A stretch of DNA of 64,000 nucleotides from assembly GCA_004194705.1 (NCBI GenBank), contig SADC01001036.1, positions 186,001 through 250,000 of the forward strand, written 5' to 3'. A model generated the notes under the pieces. The model saw only the letters and a program-made list of their open reading frames with translations, had not been told where the DNA came from and searched no databases. The position numbers and the translations under genes were made by a program. The stretch is from Ditylenchus dipsaci. Its lineage: Eukaryota > Nematoda > Chromadorea > Rhabditida > Anguinidae. Of the stretch, positions 37,401-46,777 are shown piece after piece (the stretch's first letter is position 1; the number at the start of each line of letters is the position of its first letter).

Positions 37401-39760
37401 CATAGCTGTCCAAAAGCGTCATCACACTCGTCTGTTTGCTGTGGACAAGAAAGATCAGGTTGGCAAGGCCTACAACATACCTCCTGGCACCACTGTGGAT
37501 GTGGGTATCACACACCCCACTGAATTCGACTTCTACTTGTGCTCCCATGCTGGTATTCAGGCATGTTTTATTGAAGGACTTGAATGATAAATTATTAAAA
37601 ATATTTGATTTTCAGGGAACCTCACGACCCTCCCACTACCACATCCTCTGGGATGACAACAACTTGAGTGCCGATGAATTGCAACAGTTGACTTATCAAA
37701 TGTGCCATACGTTAGTTTTTCTTTTGATTAGAATCTATAATCTCACCATAGAGAGAGGCGCTGGGGAAATTTTTTGAGATAAGAGGCGCCAGCGCCAGGA
37801 GTCGCTCGACCCCGGCGCTGGGTCCTTTTCTCAAAAGAAGTCGGCGCCGGCGCTGGAACAACACTGGTGGTAACTTTCTGTTGTAGCCAAAAATCTATTT
37901 TTTGTCGCCGAAAAACTCTTTTCTATCGCCGATAATTTTTAAAACTTATTTTTAAATTTTCTTAACTTTTTTTACATTTTTCTTAAAGTTTTAACACTAT
38001 CAGGTAGCTCTGCGATTCTAGTTTCTAACGAGGTATCAGTTGTTGCATCATCTTTGCAAAATGTGCCACAAAAAAGTAAAAGTACGAACCAAATTATTTT
38101 TCTGACTTGCTCCCTGCTTTTAATTTTTTTTGTTGCACATTTTGCACCGATGATGCAACAACTGATACCTCGTTAAAAACTAGAATCGCAGGGCTACATG
38201 ATGGTGTTAAAACTTCAAGAAAAATGTGAACAAAAAGTTTATAAAATTAGATTTAAAAATTTCGGCGACAGAAAAGAGTTTTTCGGCGACAGAAAAGATT
38301 TTTTCGGCGACAATAAAAAGTTTTGTCCATTTAAAATTGGGTCGAAAACCCGATGCCATAAACACTTGTTTTGAATTTAAGGGGGAGGGTCTTATGAGAA
38401 GAAATACGGTGTGCGCTTTATTTCTGATCCTATATACCAAAAAGTCGATGGGAAAGCGAGTGTTGACTATGGACTGTTGTTTTAACTTTTTTGATCAAAA
38501 CCTAAAAAATATGTTTCAGATATGTTCGGTGCACTCGGTCAGTGTCCATCCCAGCGCCAGCCTACTATGCCCATTTGGTAGCTTTCCGAGCTCGGTACCA
38601 TCTTGTGGACCGAGAGCATGACAGGTAAGTCACATTCAACCTCCAAAATCAACACAGTCAAACCTCGATAGAATGAACCTTCGATATAACGAGCTTTTTT
38701 CAAAATTGTACCCTTGGCATAACGAAAACTTTTGTCTGACGAACTTTTTCTAAAAATGTTACAAAAGCCCCATTCATACTCCCGCGTGACACGGAACAAT
38801 TTTTCAAACACGTTTTGTCTGTTTATCGGCTCCCAGCCATTATTTTTCACTACTTTTAATAGATCTACAAGGGAACAGACCATGCTCTACAATATAGGGA
38901 TAACAGATTGGCCATGATCAGTATCGAAAACGGTTTTTAGGCTGCCCCGGAGGTCAATGTCCCGTGGGACAAATCCCTATATTTGTACCGCGGGACATTG
39001 ACCTGCGGGACAGCCTAAAAACCGTTTTCGATACTGGCCATGGCAAATCTGTTATCCCTATATTGTAGAGCATGGTCTGTTCCCTTATGGATCTATTAAA
39101 AGTAGTGAAAAATAATGGCTGGGAGCCGATATACAGACAAAAACATGTTTGAAAAATTGTTCCGTGTCCCGTGTCCCGCGGAGTATGAATGGGGCTAAAG
39201 AAAAGTGTTGACATAACGAAACTTTCTAAAGAAAAGGTATAAGAGGGCGACAATGAGAAAAAATAGGGCAATGACAATAGAAAGACATTTTTTCACTAGC
39301 ACTATTAGGCGAATGTAGTGAAACCTCGATGTAACCAACCCTTTATGTAGTTTTGGTTAAAATACCTCGATACAGTCAACTCTCGATTTAGTGTACACCG
39401 GATTTATTGTACACCTCGGTTTAGTGTACACCTGGATTAATTCATTTTGGCCGGCGGTTAATTATAATGACTAGAATGAACCCTCGATTTAGTGTACACT
39501 CGATTTAGTGTACACCTGGAGCCGGTCCCAGGGTGTACACTAAATCGGAGTTGACTGTATAACCAACCCTCGACACAGCGTACATTATTCCTGTCTCCCA
39601 AGGGGAACGTTATATATCAATTCGACTGTATTCAATCCACTCATTTTGCAGTGGTGAAGGCAGTCAGCCGTCAGGGACCAGCGAAGACACCACCCTCAGC
39701 AATATGGCCAGAGCAGTGCAAGTGCATCCAGATGCCAACAGTGTTATGTACTTCGCCTAG
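31438..39760 (+). CDS. Argonaute protein, ALG-1/ALG-2 (AGO) type
   Basis: Core of the miRNA silencing complex; cytoplasmic. Exons: 31438-31588, 31680-31842, 32206-32371, 32423-32723, 32772-32967, 33392-33430, 33498-33556, 33626-33697, 33752-33945, 34000-34072, 34120-34197, 34472-34603, 34659-34746, 34804-34876, 34933-35058, 35117-35222, 35279-35462, 35517-35835, 37147-37272, 37325-37560, 37616-37710, 38520-38624, 39652-39760, about 1064 residues. Order: Gln/Gly/Met-rich N-terminus (1-210), N domain from [11 protein letters not shown] (about 420-560), MID, PIWI. The slicer tetrad is visible: [27 protein letters not shown] and AYYAH. The C-terminus ends MYFA. Four single-base deletions break the frame: T run 31822-31825, TG run 35424-35436, GG 35548, TTT 37326-37328; filling them makes the whole divisible by three. 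Intron 37561-37615 has a GC donor. The start codon is not identified; the first in-frame Met is at 31550. Confidence 0.93.
35991..36062 (+). tRNA. tRNA-like sequence (anticodon GGC, Ala-like), possibly a pseudo-tRNA
   Basis: In an Argonaute intron. A D arm GTGTAATGGTAGCAC and a perfect T arm GCAGGTTTGATTCCTGC are clear, with an anticodon arm TCAGCCCGGCAAACTGA whose 7-base loop would place GGC at 34-36. Position 33 is C rather than U, and the acceptor stem pairs only 5 of 7 (GGGGGCG with CACCACC), or 6 of 7 if it starts three bases earlier. A decayed tRNA or a SINE head is as likely as a working gene. Confidence 0.45.
36273..36706. mobile_element. Tc1/mariner-type MITE, CAGTCGAACCTCTATATAAC
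   Basis: Left end CAGTCGAACCTCTATATAAC, right end ATAGAGAGGTTCGACTG, flanked by TA. Many copies of TTATGTTATATAGAGG lie inside near both ends. It sits in the 1.3-kb Argonaute intron. No coding sequence. Confidence 0.88.
36720..37015. repeat. Hairpin in Argonaute intron
   Basis: CATGGTGTAGCTAAGATTC (36750) mirrors TAGCTACACCATGACATC (36945). Contains the AGCTA...GATTCA motif seen in other hairpins of the window. Confidence 0.7.
37880..38330. repeat. Foldback in Argonaute intron, TCGGCGACAGAAAAGA arms
   Basis: Arms of TTTTCGGCGACAGAAAAGA units (right, 38258-38320) mirror TCTTTTCTATCGCCGA (left, 37910). The core holds TAGTTTCTAACGAGGTATCA against TGATACCTCGTTAAAAACTA. The same core with other arms is at 42060-42520. 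Confidence 0.82.
38762..39200. repeat. Near-perfect hairpin with about 210-bp arms, in Argonaute intron
   Basis: CCCCATTCATACTCCCGCG (38768) mirrors CGCGGAGTATGAATGGGGC (39177); ACCATGCTCTACAATATAGG mirrors CCTATATTGTAGAGCATGGT. The loop is only about 15-30 bases. It lies within a CAGTCAAACCTCGAT element that starts at 38655. Confidence 0.85.
39373..39557. mobile_element. Tc1/mariner-type MITE, second CAGTCAACTCTCGATTTAG copy
   Basis: Ends CAGTCAACTCTCGATTTAGT and CTAAATCGGAGTTGACTG with TA on both sides; interior matches 16142-16312 closely (ATTTTGGCCGGCGGTTAATT). It lies in the last Argonaute intron. Confidence 0.9.
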
Positions 39761-40705
39761 TGACCACTTCAAACAGAGCTTTCAACAAGATCATTGCCTT
39801 TATCTACTACAACAGCCAAGCGACAACTATTTCTTTATCTTCTATTGAGTAATAAATGGTTAAAATTTTCATTTGTTATAATTATGAATTTTCAGTTCTA
39901 ATACTTTTTCTTCTTCTTAAAGGGCCTGACCTCTTCCTACTCGGTGGTCCCCGCCAATTCAAAAATTTTCCCTCGATCATTGGACTTCTGTACGGATTTT
40001 TCCGCCACGTTTCTAACAAAACTAGGCCTGAAATCAAATTTTAGGCTTAGTTTTGTTAGAACCTAGCGGAAAAATCCGTACAGAAGTCCAATGATCAAGG
40101 GAAATTTTTGAATTGGCGGGGACCACCGAGTAGGAAGAGGTCAGGCCCTTAAAATCTGCCATTTCGACTGTTTTTGGTGCACCCAGCGTCTATGTAATTT
40201 TCAACATATTCAGCCGAAAAAAAGCCTTGAAAAAGTTGCAAAAAAATTCAAAATATTGGTTTAGCAGAAAAATATAAGAAATTTTCGAAAAAAAATATTT
40301 TTTTCGAATAATTTTTTAAACCAATATTTTTCAAATATTTCTTTTCAAAGCAAATAATGTTTTTAATTGGTATAAAATTCGCGAAAATCACACAGACGCA
40401 TGCTATGCCCATCTATTTTCTCAACTTTTGTGAGGTGTCTATTGGGCGAGAGTGATAATAAGGCAAATTTTCCTCTTTTACTAAAATAATCTTCATCAAT
40501 ATTATATTGCCAATCCAGCAGTTTTTCCTCTACTATCCTTACAACTTAAGGTTGTTATATGTGCTCTGTTATTTTCTGTTGTGCGCGCTAATTGCCTCTA
40601 TATTTTGCCAATGTTTTCACATCTCTCTTTTTAGTGGTATCGAGTCAATTTGAAAAAATTACAAACACGTACAATTAGGCTCGCATCACTTTGAGCAGGA
40701 AAAAG
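39761..40705. other. Spacer after Argonaute
   Basis: Contains the Argonaute poly(A) signal AATAAA at 39851, a perfect hairpin (39917-40155), an AT-rich hairpin near 40240-40350, and then the 5' leader of the small membrane protein, with a possible trans-splice acceptor CTCTTTTTAG ending at 40634. Confidence 0.6.
39917..40155. repeat. Hairpin, CCCCGCCAATTCAAAAA / GTACGGATTTTTC core
   Basis: AAGGGCCTGACCTCTTCC mirrors GGAAGAGGTCAGGCCCTT at the ends; CTGTACGGATTTTTCCGC and GCGGAAAAATCCGTACAG in the middle. The inner part recurs at 44440-44605 inside a different element, and a piece of it (GTACGGATTTTTCGCCACGT) at 53063. Confidence 0.88.
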
Positions 40706-40846
40706 ATGTCTGACAAAAACAGGCAAAAGCAATCCATGGGACCAAACTTATTGGTCAAATTGCTGTTGGCCTTGATAATGGTTGGACTTTTTGCTCTTGC
40801 TTTGGGTGTAGCTTTTGCCTATTTTCGCACCAAAACTCTTTCTTAA
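40706..40846 (+). CDS. 46-residue single-pass membrane microprotein, unrecognised
   Basis: ATG at 40706 follows an in-frame stop and a purine-rich AAAAAG context. The protein has a short basic N-terminus (MSDKNRQKQ), one hydrophobic segment at about residues 14-38 (LLVKLLLALIMVGLFALALG), and a basic tail (FRTKTLS). A canonical donor GTAAGT lies 14 nt after the stop at 40861, and the acceptor TTTTTTCGCAG ends at 40913, so the 3' UTR appears spliced. A candidate trans-splice acceptor lies at 40634 and AATAAA at 41168. I cannot assign it. A mitochondrial inner-membrane subunit or a small membrane regulator are both possible. Too short for most gene finders. Confidence 0.6.
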   Translation: MSDKNRQKQSMGPNLLVKLLLALIMVGLFALALGVAFAYFRTKTLS

Positions 40847-40913
40847 TATAAGCGAAATGAGTAAGTGAAAATAAAAAGTTTAAATTTCATGGTAAAACTT
40901 TATTTTTTCGCAG

Positions 40914-42713
40914 TTTCGAAAAATTGTTTCAAAATTTACTATGAACATGCCACTTGAATTCACAAAAATGTCAAACCTCCAAAAATATTATTTCAAGCAC
41001 TAACACGCGTGATTTCTCGGTTTAGGGGCGATTTGCAATTTTCGCGACTTTTTTTAAATTCGCGCCCGTTTGACGTTCTGTTTTTTCGGCAAGTTTTCTA
41101 TTTTTTAACTTAAGCGAAGCCTTAGACGCATGATAGGCTAGTTTAAATCGAAAAGAAACACAAATTCAATAAAGACGCAAATTCAAAAAAAAGTCCCAAA
41201 ATCGCCAAATGCATACGTGTCTCTTTTTTTCTACAGAAATTTTGTTTTTTTTACGGACACTCTAGATTGTCATATCCTGCATATGTTAGTGTTAGGGTGC
41301 CAGGAACAAGCTTCTTATTTCCTCTCAACAATTATTACTTTGCTCCTCTTACTTGTCGTTAATTGATCACCGCCACACACAAGTTTAGTGCTTTTTTGGC
41401 TCGCTCCTCTCTTTCACACCCATAGATATTGCTGCTGCTGTTGTTTTTGATGCTATTGGTTATTAAAATTACTAATAATACTGCTATTGTTGTTTGTGAG
41501 CATAGTGTGTGTGTCTCCTCCAATACAACAACCCTTGCATTAGCTACTACTACTCCACCTTTCACACCATAAAACCATATTCTTTGTTCTTTAACTGATC
41601 GACAATAAAGTTAGCATTTTGTTGGGTCATATAGTTTGTTTTCAAACACTACAAATTCAATTCACACATACAGTCGAACTTCTTAAACATACTATCTGAG
41701 CCTGATGTGTTTGATTTTGACTAAATTTACACCAAACGACACGCTTTTCAGGCCCACAGCTCAATGAGTGTAGATTTTTCCATGTCTCCTCACCCAAAAT
41801 GGTATAACTTTTTTCCTACACAGTCAAGCCTGCATTTGACGATACCCCAAAAGTTCGTTCAGGCTTAGGATCCAAAAATTTTCACCTCGATTTTTGATGG
41901 TTTTTTGTCAGTTTTGTTTTAACAGTCTGGTACCGAATATTGCAAGGTTCACATTCCTCTGATCACTTTTAAAAAAATTCAGATTTTCTCTTCGGAAAAA
42001 AACTACTTTGATTTAGTAAGTTTTTTCAATACCCTATTTTAGTAAAATGGGCATCGTTAAATTGAGGATTTGCTTTTTTCGAAGAAAAAAATCTTGGTCG
42101 AAACTGAAAATCCCGTCTTTTGACTGAAAAGTGCCGTCTTTTTTCTTTTAGTCAAAGAATAAATATCTAAATAATTTTATCAAAGTAATATCACTAACAG
42201 ATAGCCCTTCAGCTCTTTTTTCTAACGACGTATCATTTGTTGAAACATGTTTGCTAAATGTAGGACGAAAAGGTAAAAGTATGAATCAAATTATTTTTCC
42301 GACTTGTTTCACATGGTGACGTTTTTGTGCTAAATTTTGCAAAGCTGTTGCAGCAAATGATATGACATTGGAAACTAGAGTCACAGTGCTATCTTATAAT
42401 GTTATCACTTTGAAAAAATTGTTTAGTTAGCTGGTAATTTTCAACTTTTCTTTCGAAAAATAAAAAAAGACGGCCCTTTTTAGCTAAAAGAGGGCAATTT
42501 TCAGCTAAAAGAGAGCAATCTTCAGTTTCGACCAAAAATAAAAAAAACCTGTGGCCATTCCTGAGTGAGGAGACATAAAAAAATCCGAACTAATTATGGT
42601 CAGGAAGCGATTTTAATGAACTTTTCGTATTCAACAAGCACGGCTTTTTACACTTATTTATTTTCTAAAAATTTGACTACAATTTCACAATGAGGTATAA
42701 TTGCAAATGCATT
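40914..42713. other. Spacer between microprotein and collagen
   Basis: Holds the presumed 3' UTR of the microprotein (to about 41190), a stretch with GCTGCTGCTGTTG-type trinucleotides (41430), CAGTCAAGCCTGC and CAGTCGAACTTC half-MITE starts (41822, 41671), and the foldback at 42060-42520. The collagen poly(A) signal (AATAAA on the minus strand) is at 42657-42662. Confidence 0.55.
42060..42520. repeat. Foldback with TTTCTAACGACGTATCATTTG core and CCGTCTTTTTT arms
   Basis: The core (TTTTTTCTAACGACGTATCA ... AAATGATATGACATTGGAAA) matches that of 37880-38330, including TAAAAGTATGAATCAAATTATTTTTCCGACTTG-like words, but the arms are ACTGAAAAGTGCCGTCTTTT and AAAGACGGCCCTTTTTAGC. Confidence 0.75.
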
Positions 42714-45500
42714 TTAATAGCCAGGGCGGAACGTGGGGTGGGCAGTGGTCACAAGCGCCTTCATCCCCTTTGACACCAGCAGGTCCTTGGTCTCCATTTT
42801 CTCCTGCCTTTCCAGGCTTGCCCGGCTGGCCATCATCTCCAGCTGGACCTGGTGCTCCATCGCTACCTGGTTTACCTGATTGCCCAGGAGTGCCGGGGGT
42901 TCCGTCTGGACCAGGTTGACCAGGAGGGCCAGGGGGTCCTGCGGGAACGTCTACTTCCTTGACTTGTCCAGCTGCACCTGGCTGTCCATTAGAACCTGGA
43001 GCTCCTGCTTGCCCTGGGGGTCCAGGAGGGCCTGGCTCTCCTGGTCCACTGCTTTTACCGGGAGCGCCAGGTTGGCCGTTTGGACCAGGAGATCCGGGCG
43101 AGCCTTTAACTCCAGCTTCTCCAGCAGGCCCAGGAGCTGATGGTTCGCACTCGAAGCAGAATTCTTTTGGTTTGGGGTGTTCGTTGGGGGCTACATCTGC
43201 GCCATTGTCTCCAGCTGGGCCTGCTTGGCCATCCTTACCTGGTTCTCCGTCTGGACCTGGCTCTCCTGCAAGAGGTGCTATTGAAACTGTTTATCTTATT
43301 TTCGACTCAACGGTGGTAGTTTTAGGTTTTCGGTAAAAAATCCACCGAATCGCTTGAAATGTCTGGACTTTTTTTGATATATCGGCTTTTTTTACCTTAG
43401 TGCTCATCCACAGAGACGTATTGTCAAAAGAATTATAAACTCATTTTGTAGCTCATCTCATTGGCTACAATTTGAGTGGTAATTTTTTTGTAAATGTTCT
43501 GCAAAAATGGGATAAAACGCAAAGCCAAGAACATTATTTTGAATTTTTAATAAATGAAGGATTTAATAAATAAAATGACTAACCAGGAGGTCCAGCCATG
43601 CCGATTCCACAGGAACACCCGCAAGTTGGTTGGGTTGTTGGCTTGTCGGCAACATGTAGTGGTGCTGAACTGACCATGCCACTGGAGTTGCTGGGTGAAG
43701 AAGCGCTAGGGGCTGCTCCTGACGCAGCTGCATCGCCTCCATAGCCAGTCTGACGTTTGCCCCTCTTTGTAGCCTCCTCTAATGAGGCAGAGGAAGCCAG
43801 AGAAGGTTGAGATGGAGCAACTCCTTTGATAATTTGAGTCCTCGCAAACTGTTGCCAGAGGGTACCTGTCGCTGATTTGCAGTAGTCTGCTTCTACCTGA
43901 AATAGACGATGTAGTTACTTAAAGGGGCATGGTCCCCTGGGCACCCAGACATTGGCCATTTAAAAAGAAAATGTCGCACGACAAAATCTTTTTTAAAAAG
44001 AAAATGTCGCGCGACATTTTCTTTTATTTCGTCTTTTGTCGCGCGACATTGTCCCTTTTTTGTGGAATTTGTCGCGCGACGATTTCCATTAAAAAAAATT
44101 TTGTCGCGCAAAATTGGCCATTTTTTTGGAATTTTTTATTCGAAATCATCACTTTTTTAGGAATTTGTCGTGCCACATTAAAAATTTTTTGAATTTCGGC
44201 ATAGAAAATCTACAAATTCGAAAAAAGTCAATCTCGCGCAAAAAAATTCGAAAAAATGGCCAATGTCGCGCGACAAATTCTTTTTTAAATGGAAATCGTC
44301 GCGCGATAAAATTTAAAAAAATGGACAATGTCGCGCGACATATTCCATGCGACATTGGCCATTATTTGGAACGATGTCACGCGACAAATTCTTTTAAAAT
44401 GGCCAATGTATGGGTGCCGGTCACCTGTTACAAATTTTATCCCCGCCAATTCAAATTTTTTCCGAATCATTAAACTTGTGTACGGATTTTTCAACTTGGT
44501 TCCTAACATAACCATACCTAAAACTAAATTCTAGGCTTTGTTTTGTTAGAAACCAAGCTGAAAAATACGTACAGAAGTTCAATTATTCGGAAATTTTTTG
44601 AATTGGCGGGGACAAATTCAAAAAACAGGTGATTATGCCCTTAAACTTAAGTTTATGCGGTTTATTTGTAAAGTCACCAGACCAGCTGTTGCAATAAAAA
44701 TTACCAAAAAAGGAATACGAACAAGTTTCTAGCAAAGATGGTGTCAAATTGATTCATTGAACATAAACGCTTTCAAAATTTAAGGGTTTTCCTATTTTAG
44801 AGAAGCGTCTTTTTTTCGAAAAGTTTGCCTCAATGAACAAACCCATCTCAAAAACAGAAAAACTCCTTGTTTCCAAAAAATTAGGAGATTTCATAAATTT
44901 GGGAAACGACTATCTGCCTGATAATCGCCATAGGGCAAGTTTGGACCTGTGCCTCAGCGCTCATTTGAACCTGAATCACATCGGTGATTTCGCCTTGGGG
45001 CCGAATTTCAGGGTGTAACAATATTTTGTGTTACTTTAAAACATGCATACTTTTATTTTCGCATAAGTTTTTGTTCTGACGGAAATTTGAAAATTTTTTG
45101 CCAGTTTTTTCTCGGTAAAAAATTTTAAAATTATAATTTTTGGTCCGTGTTTTGTGGGTCCTGGTCTGTAGATGTCCCTGAATGAGCAAGGCGCAAAACC
45201 GCAGTGTGACTGAGAACAAATCGTGTTTAAAATATTAAACACAAACGAAATGCAATCGACCACTAATTTTTTTTGCACCGTACCAACAAACACTTCACGT
45301 AAATCTTACCTCTAACACACTCTGCACTCTCTGCAAATAACCATAAAGCATTGGAACCGCCACTATGCCCACCAAACAAGCAATGGCTGCCACAAAAATA
45401 CTAAAAATGCTATTAAACGCATGGTTTCTGCCTCTTTGTGCAATTGCTGCTCTTCGTTGAAAGTCATATTCTTCTTGTTTGAGTCAGTAGCAGTGGCCAT
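42714..45500 (-). CDS. Cuticle collagen, membrane-anchored precursor
   Basis: Structural protein of the nematode cuticle, secreted by the epidermis. Exons (minus strand): 45500-45310, 43896-43584, 43265-42714, about 352 residues. The N-terminal part has YDFQRRA, then one membrane segment (about 31-51, [17 protein letters not shown]), PMLYGYLQ, a furin-like site KRGKRQ (108-113), a first Cys cluster CGCSCG, and Gly-X-Y blocks with a Cys cluster CFEC between. The predicted end is CDHCPPPRSAPGY, the usual end of this family. As sequenced, three single-base losses break it: A in the run near 45475, and G (C on the coding strand) at 42735-42738 and 42724-42726. The frame as given runs on to a TGA at 42685-42687. 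The poly(A) signal sits 52 nt beyond the repaired stop. Plus-strand open frames here are its antisense. Confidence 0.92.
43925..44640. repeat. Foldback in collagen intron, TGTCGCGCGACA arms
   Basis: Both flanks repeat TGTCGCGCGACA-like words every 40 bp or so (43970-44130 and 44260-44400), ending in AAAGGGGCATG and GCCCTTAAA. The middle (44440-44605) is the CCCCGCCAATTC / GTACGGATTTTTC core also found at 39917-40155. TGTCGCGCGACA is itself a perfect palindrome. Confidence 0.85.
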
Positions 45501-46659
45501 TGTGAAGTCTCAACAAAATCTTAGGCCAAACCTAAACTTAGAAGACTGACCAAGGAAAGCAAATGCACTATAATTTTTCGGAGAAGTGTTCTTAAACGGA
45601 AAAATATATTATTTTTATGGGAGGGGGTTCTTATTTTGGAGCAGAGAAAATGAAAACGGAAAAAGGTTTTGAACTACAAATGACAATAGAGGGGAGATGA
45701 ACGAGTCTGGTCCTCTACCCAAAACAAGTTTGTTGCCTATGGCCTGGACGTAAAAAAGTTTGGAGAATGATAATAATAAACTCTTGTTTCTCTTGTACCA
45801 AAAAACTGGGCAGTGTTGATAAAAGGAAAATAAGTGTGCAATAGGCTCTTTTATTAAACATCAATAATATAAGGCAGCAGTGAAAAAACTTTAGTGTAAA
45901 ATACCTAAATATGGATAAGAAAGTGAAACAATTACAACAAAAGAGTCCAGTAAAGTGTGTCTTTTTGTTTGCAGCTCATAAAACGGTAATAGCCTATTGG
46001 TTCCTACTAATTTAGGGAATTCGCATGTAGGCTGCTTTATTTATGCACACTCATTTGGGGATCCCTCATTTGAGTAATTGATTATGAACTCCTAACAATA
46101 AAAAAATTTAAATCGAATGCAGTCTTTTGCAATTAGTACATCTTTTTACTCTTGTTTGATAATTATTTCCCAAAAAGGTAGCTCAGAATCTCAGCTTTCC
46201 ATTGACACCAAATAAATAATTTCACAAAAAATACATTCATAACTGGGGAGCAGAAGATTGGTGCGATTCAAATCGTTAAAAACAACTGAATTATTCACCT
46301 TATTCTTCACCAATTTGAATTGCATCAATCTTCTCCTCCCTCATAACTTTACCGACAAAATTTGATTCGAATTTACACATACTTTCCCCAAAGAACGTTT
46401 CACTGTGCCGAAAAACAACGAAAAATCGAATTTTCGTTTATGAATTTTTAATTTCAAAAGGATTTTCGCTGGAGTTTCATAGTTGAAATGTGTGCTGGAA
46501 AAGACAGATACGTTCAGCTGCCTAGCCCCCATTCGAATTCTACAATCAGTTTAACTAGGTAACCACAAAATCTGATAAACATTTAAAAAAAATTCTTATA
46601 GCGGATCGAGATAATATACAACTTTTGATATGCAACTATCCACATTTCCAAAAATCGGG
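45501..46659. promoter_or_regulatory. Collagen 5' flank
   Basis: Likely promoter side of the collagen gene (minus strand), not resolved further. I see no certain TATA box. An imperfect hairpin lies at about 46233-46350 (CAGAAGATTGGTGCGATTC against AATTGCATCAATCTTCTCC). No gene. Confidence 0.3.
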
Positions 46660-46777
46660 ACACGGACAAATCATCCACAGGACAATTCATCCCCAGGGAC
46701 AATTCATCCCCCGGGAGGATTTATCCCTCGGGACAATTCATCCCCCGGGACAATTCATCCCCAGAACAATGATATAA

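Noticed and set aside
31438..39760. Argonaute as a pseudogene
   Set aside because: All splice sites and catalytic residues are conserved; every break is a one-base change in a short run, as in neighbouring genes.
42701..43336. Proline and glycine rich open frames on the plus strand
   Set aside because: These are the antisense of the collagen Gly-X-Y blocks, whose minus-strand reading has splice sites and family motifs.
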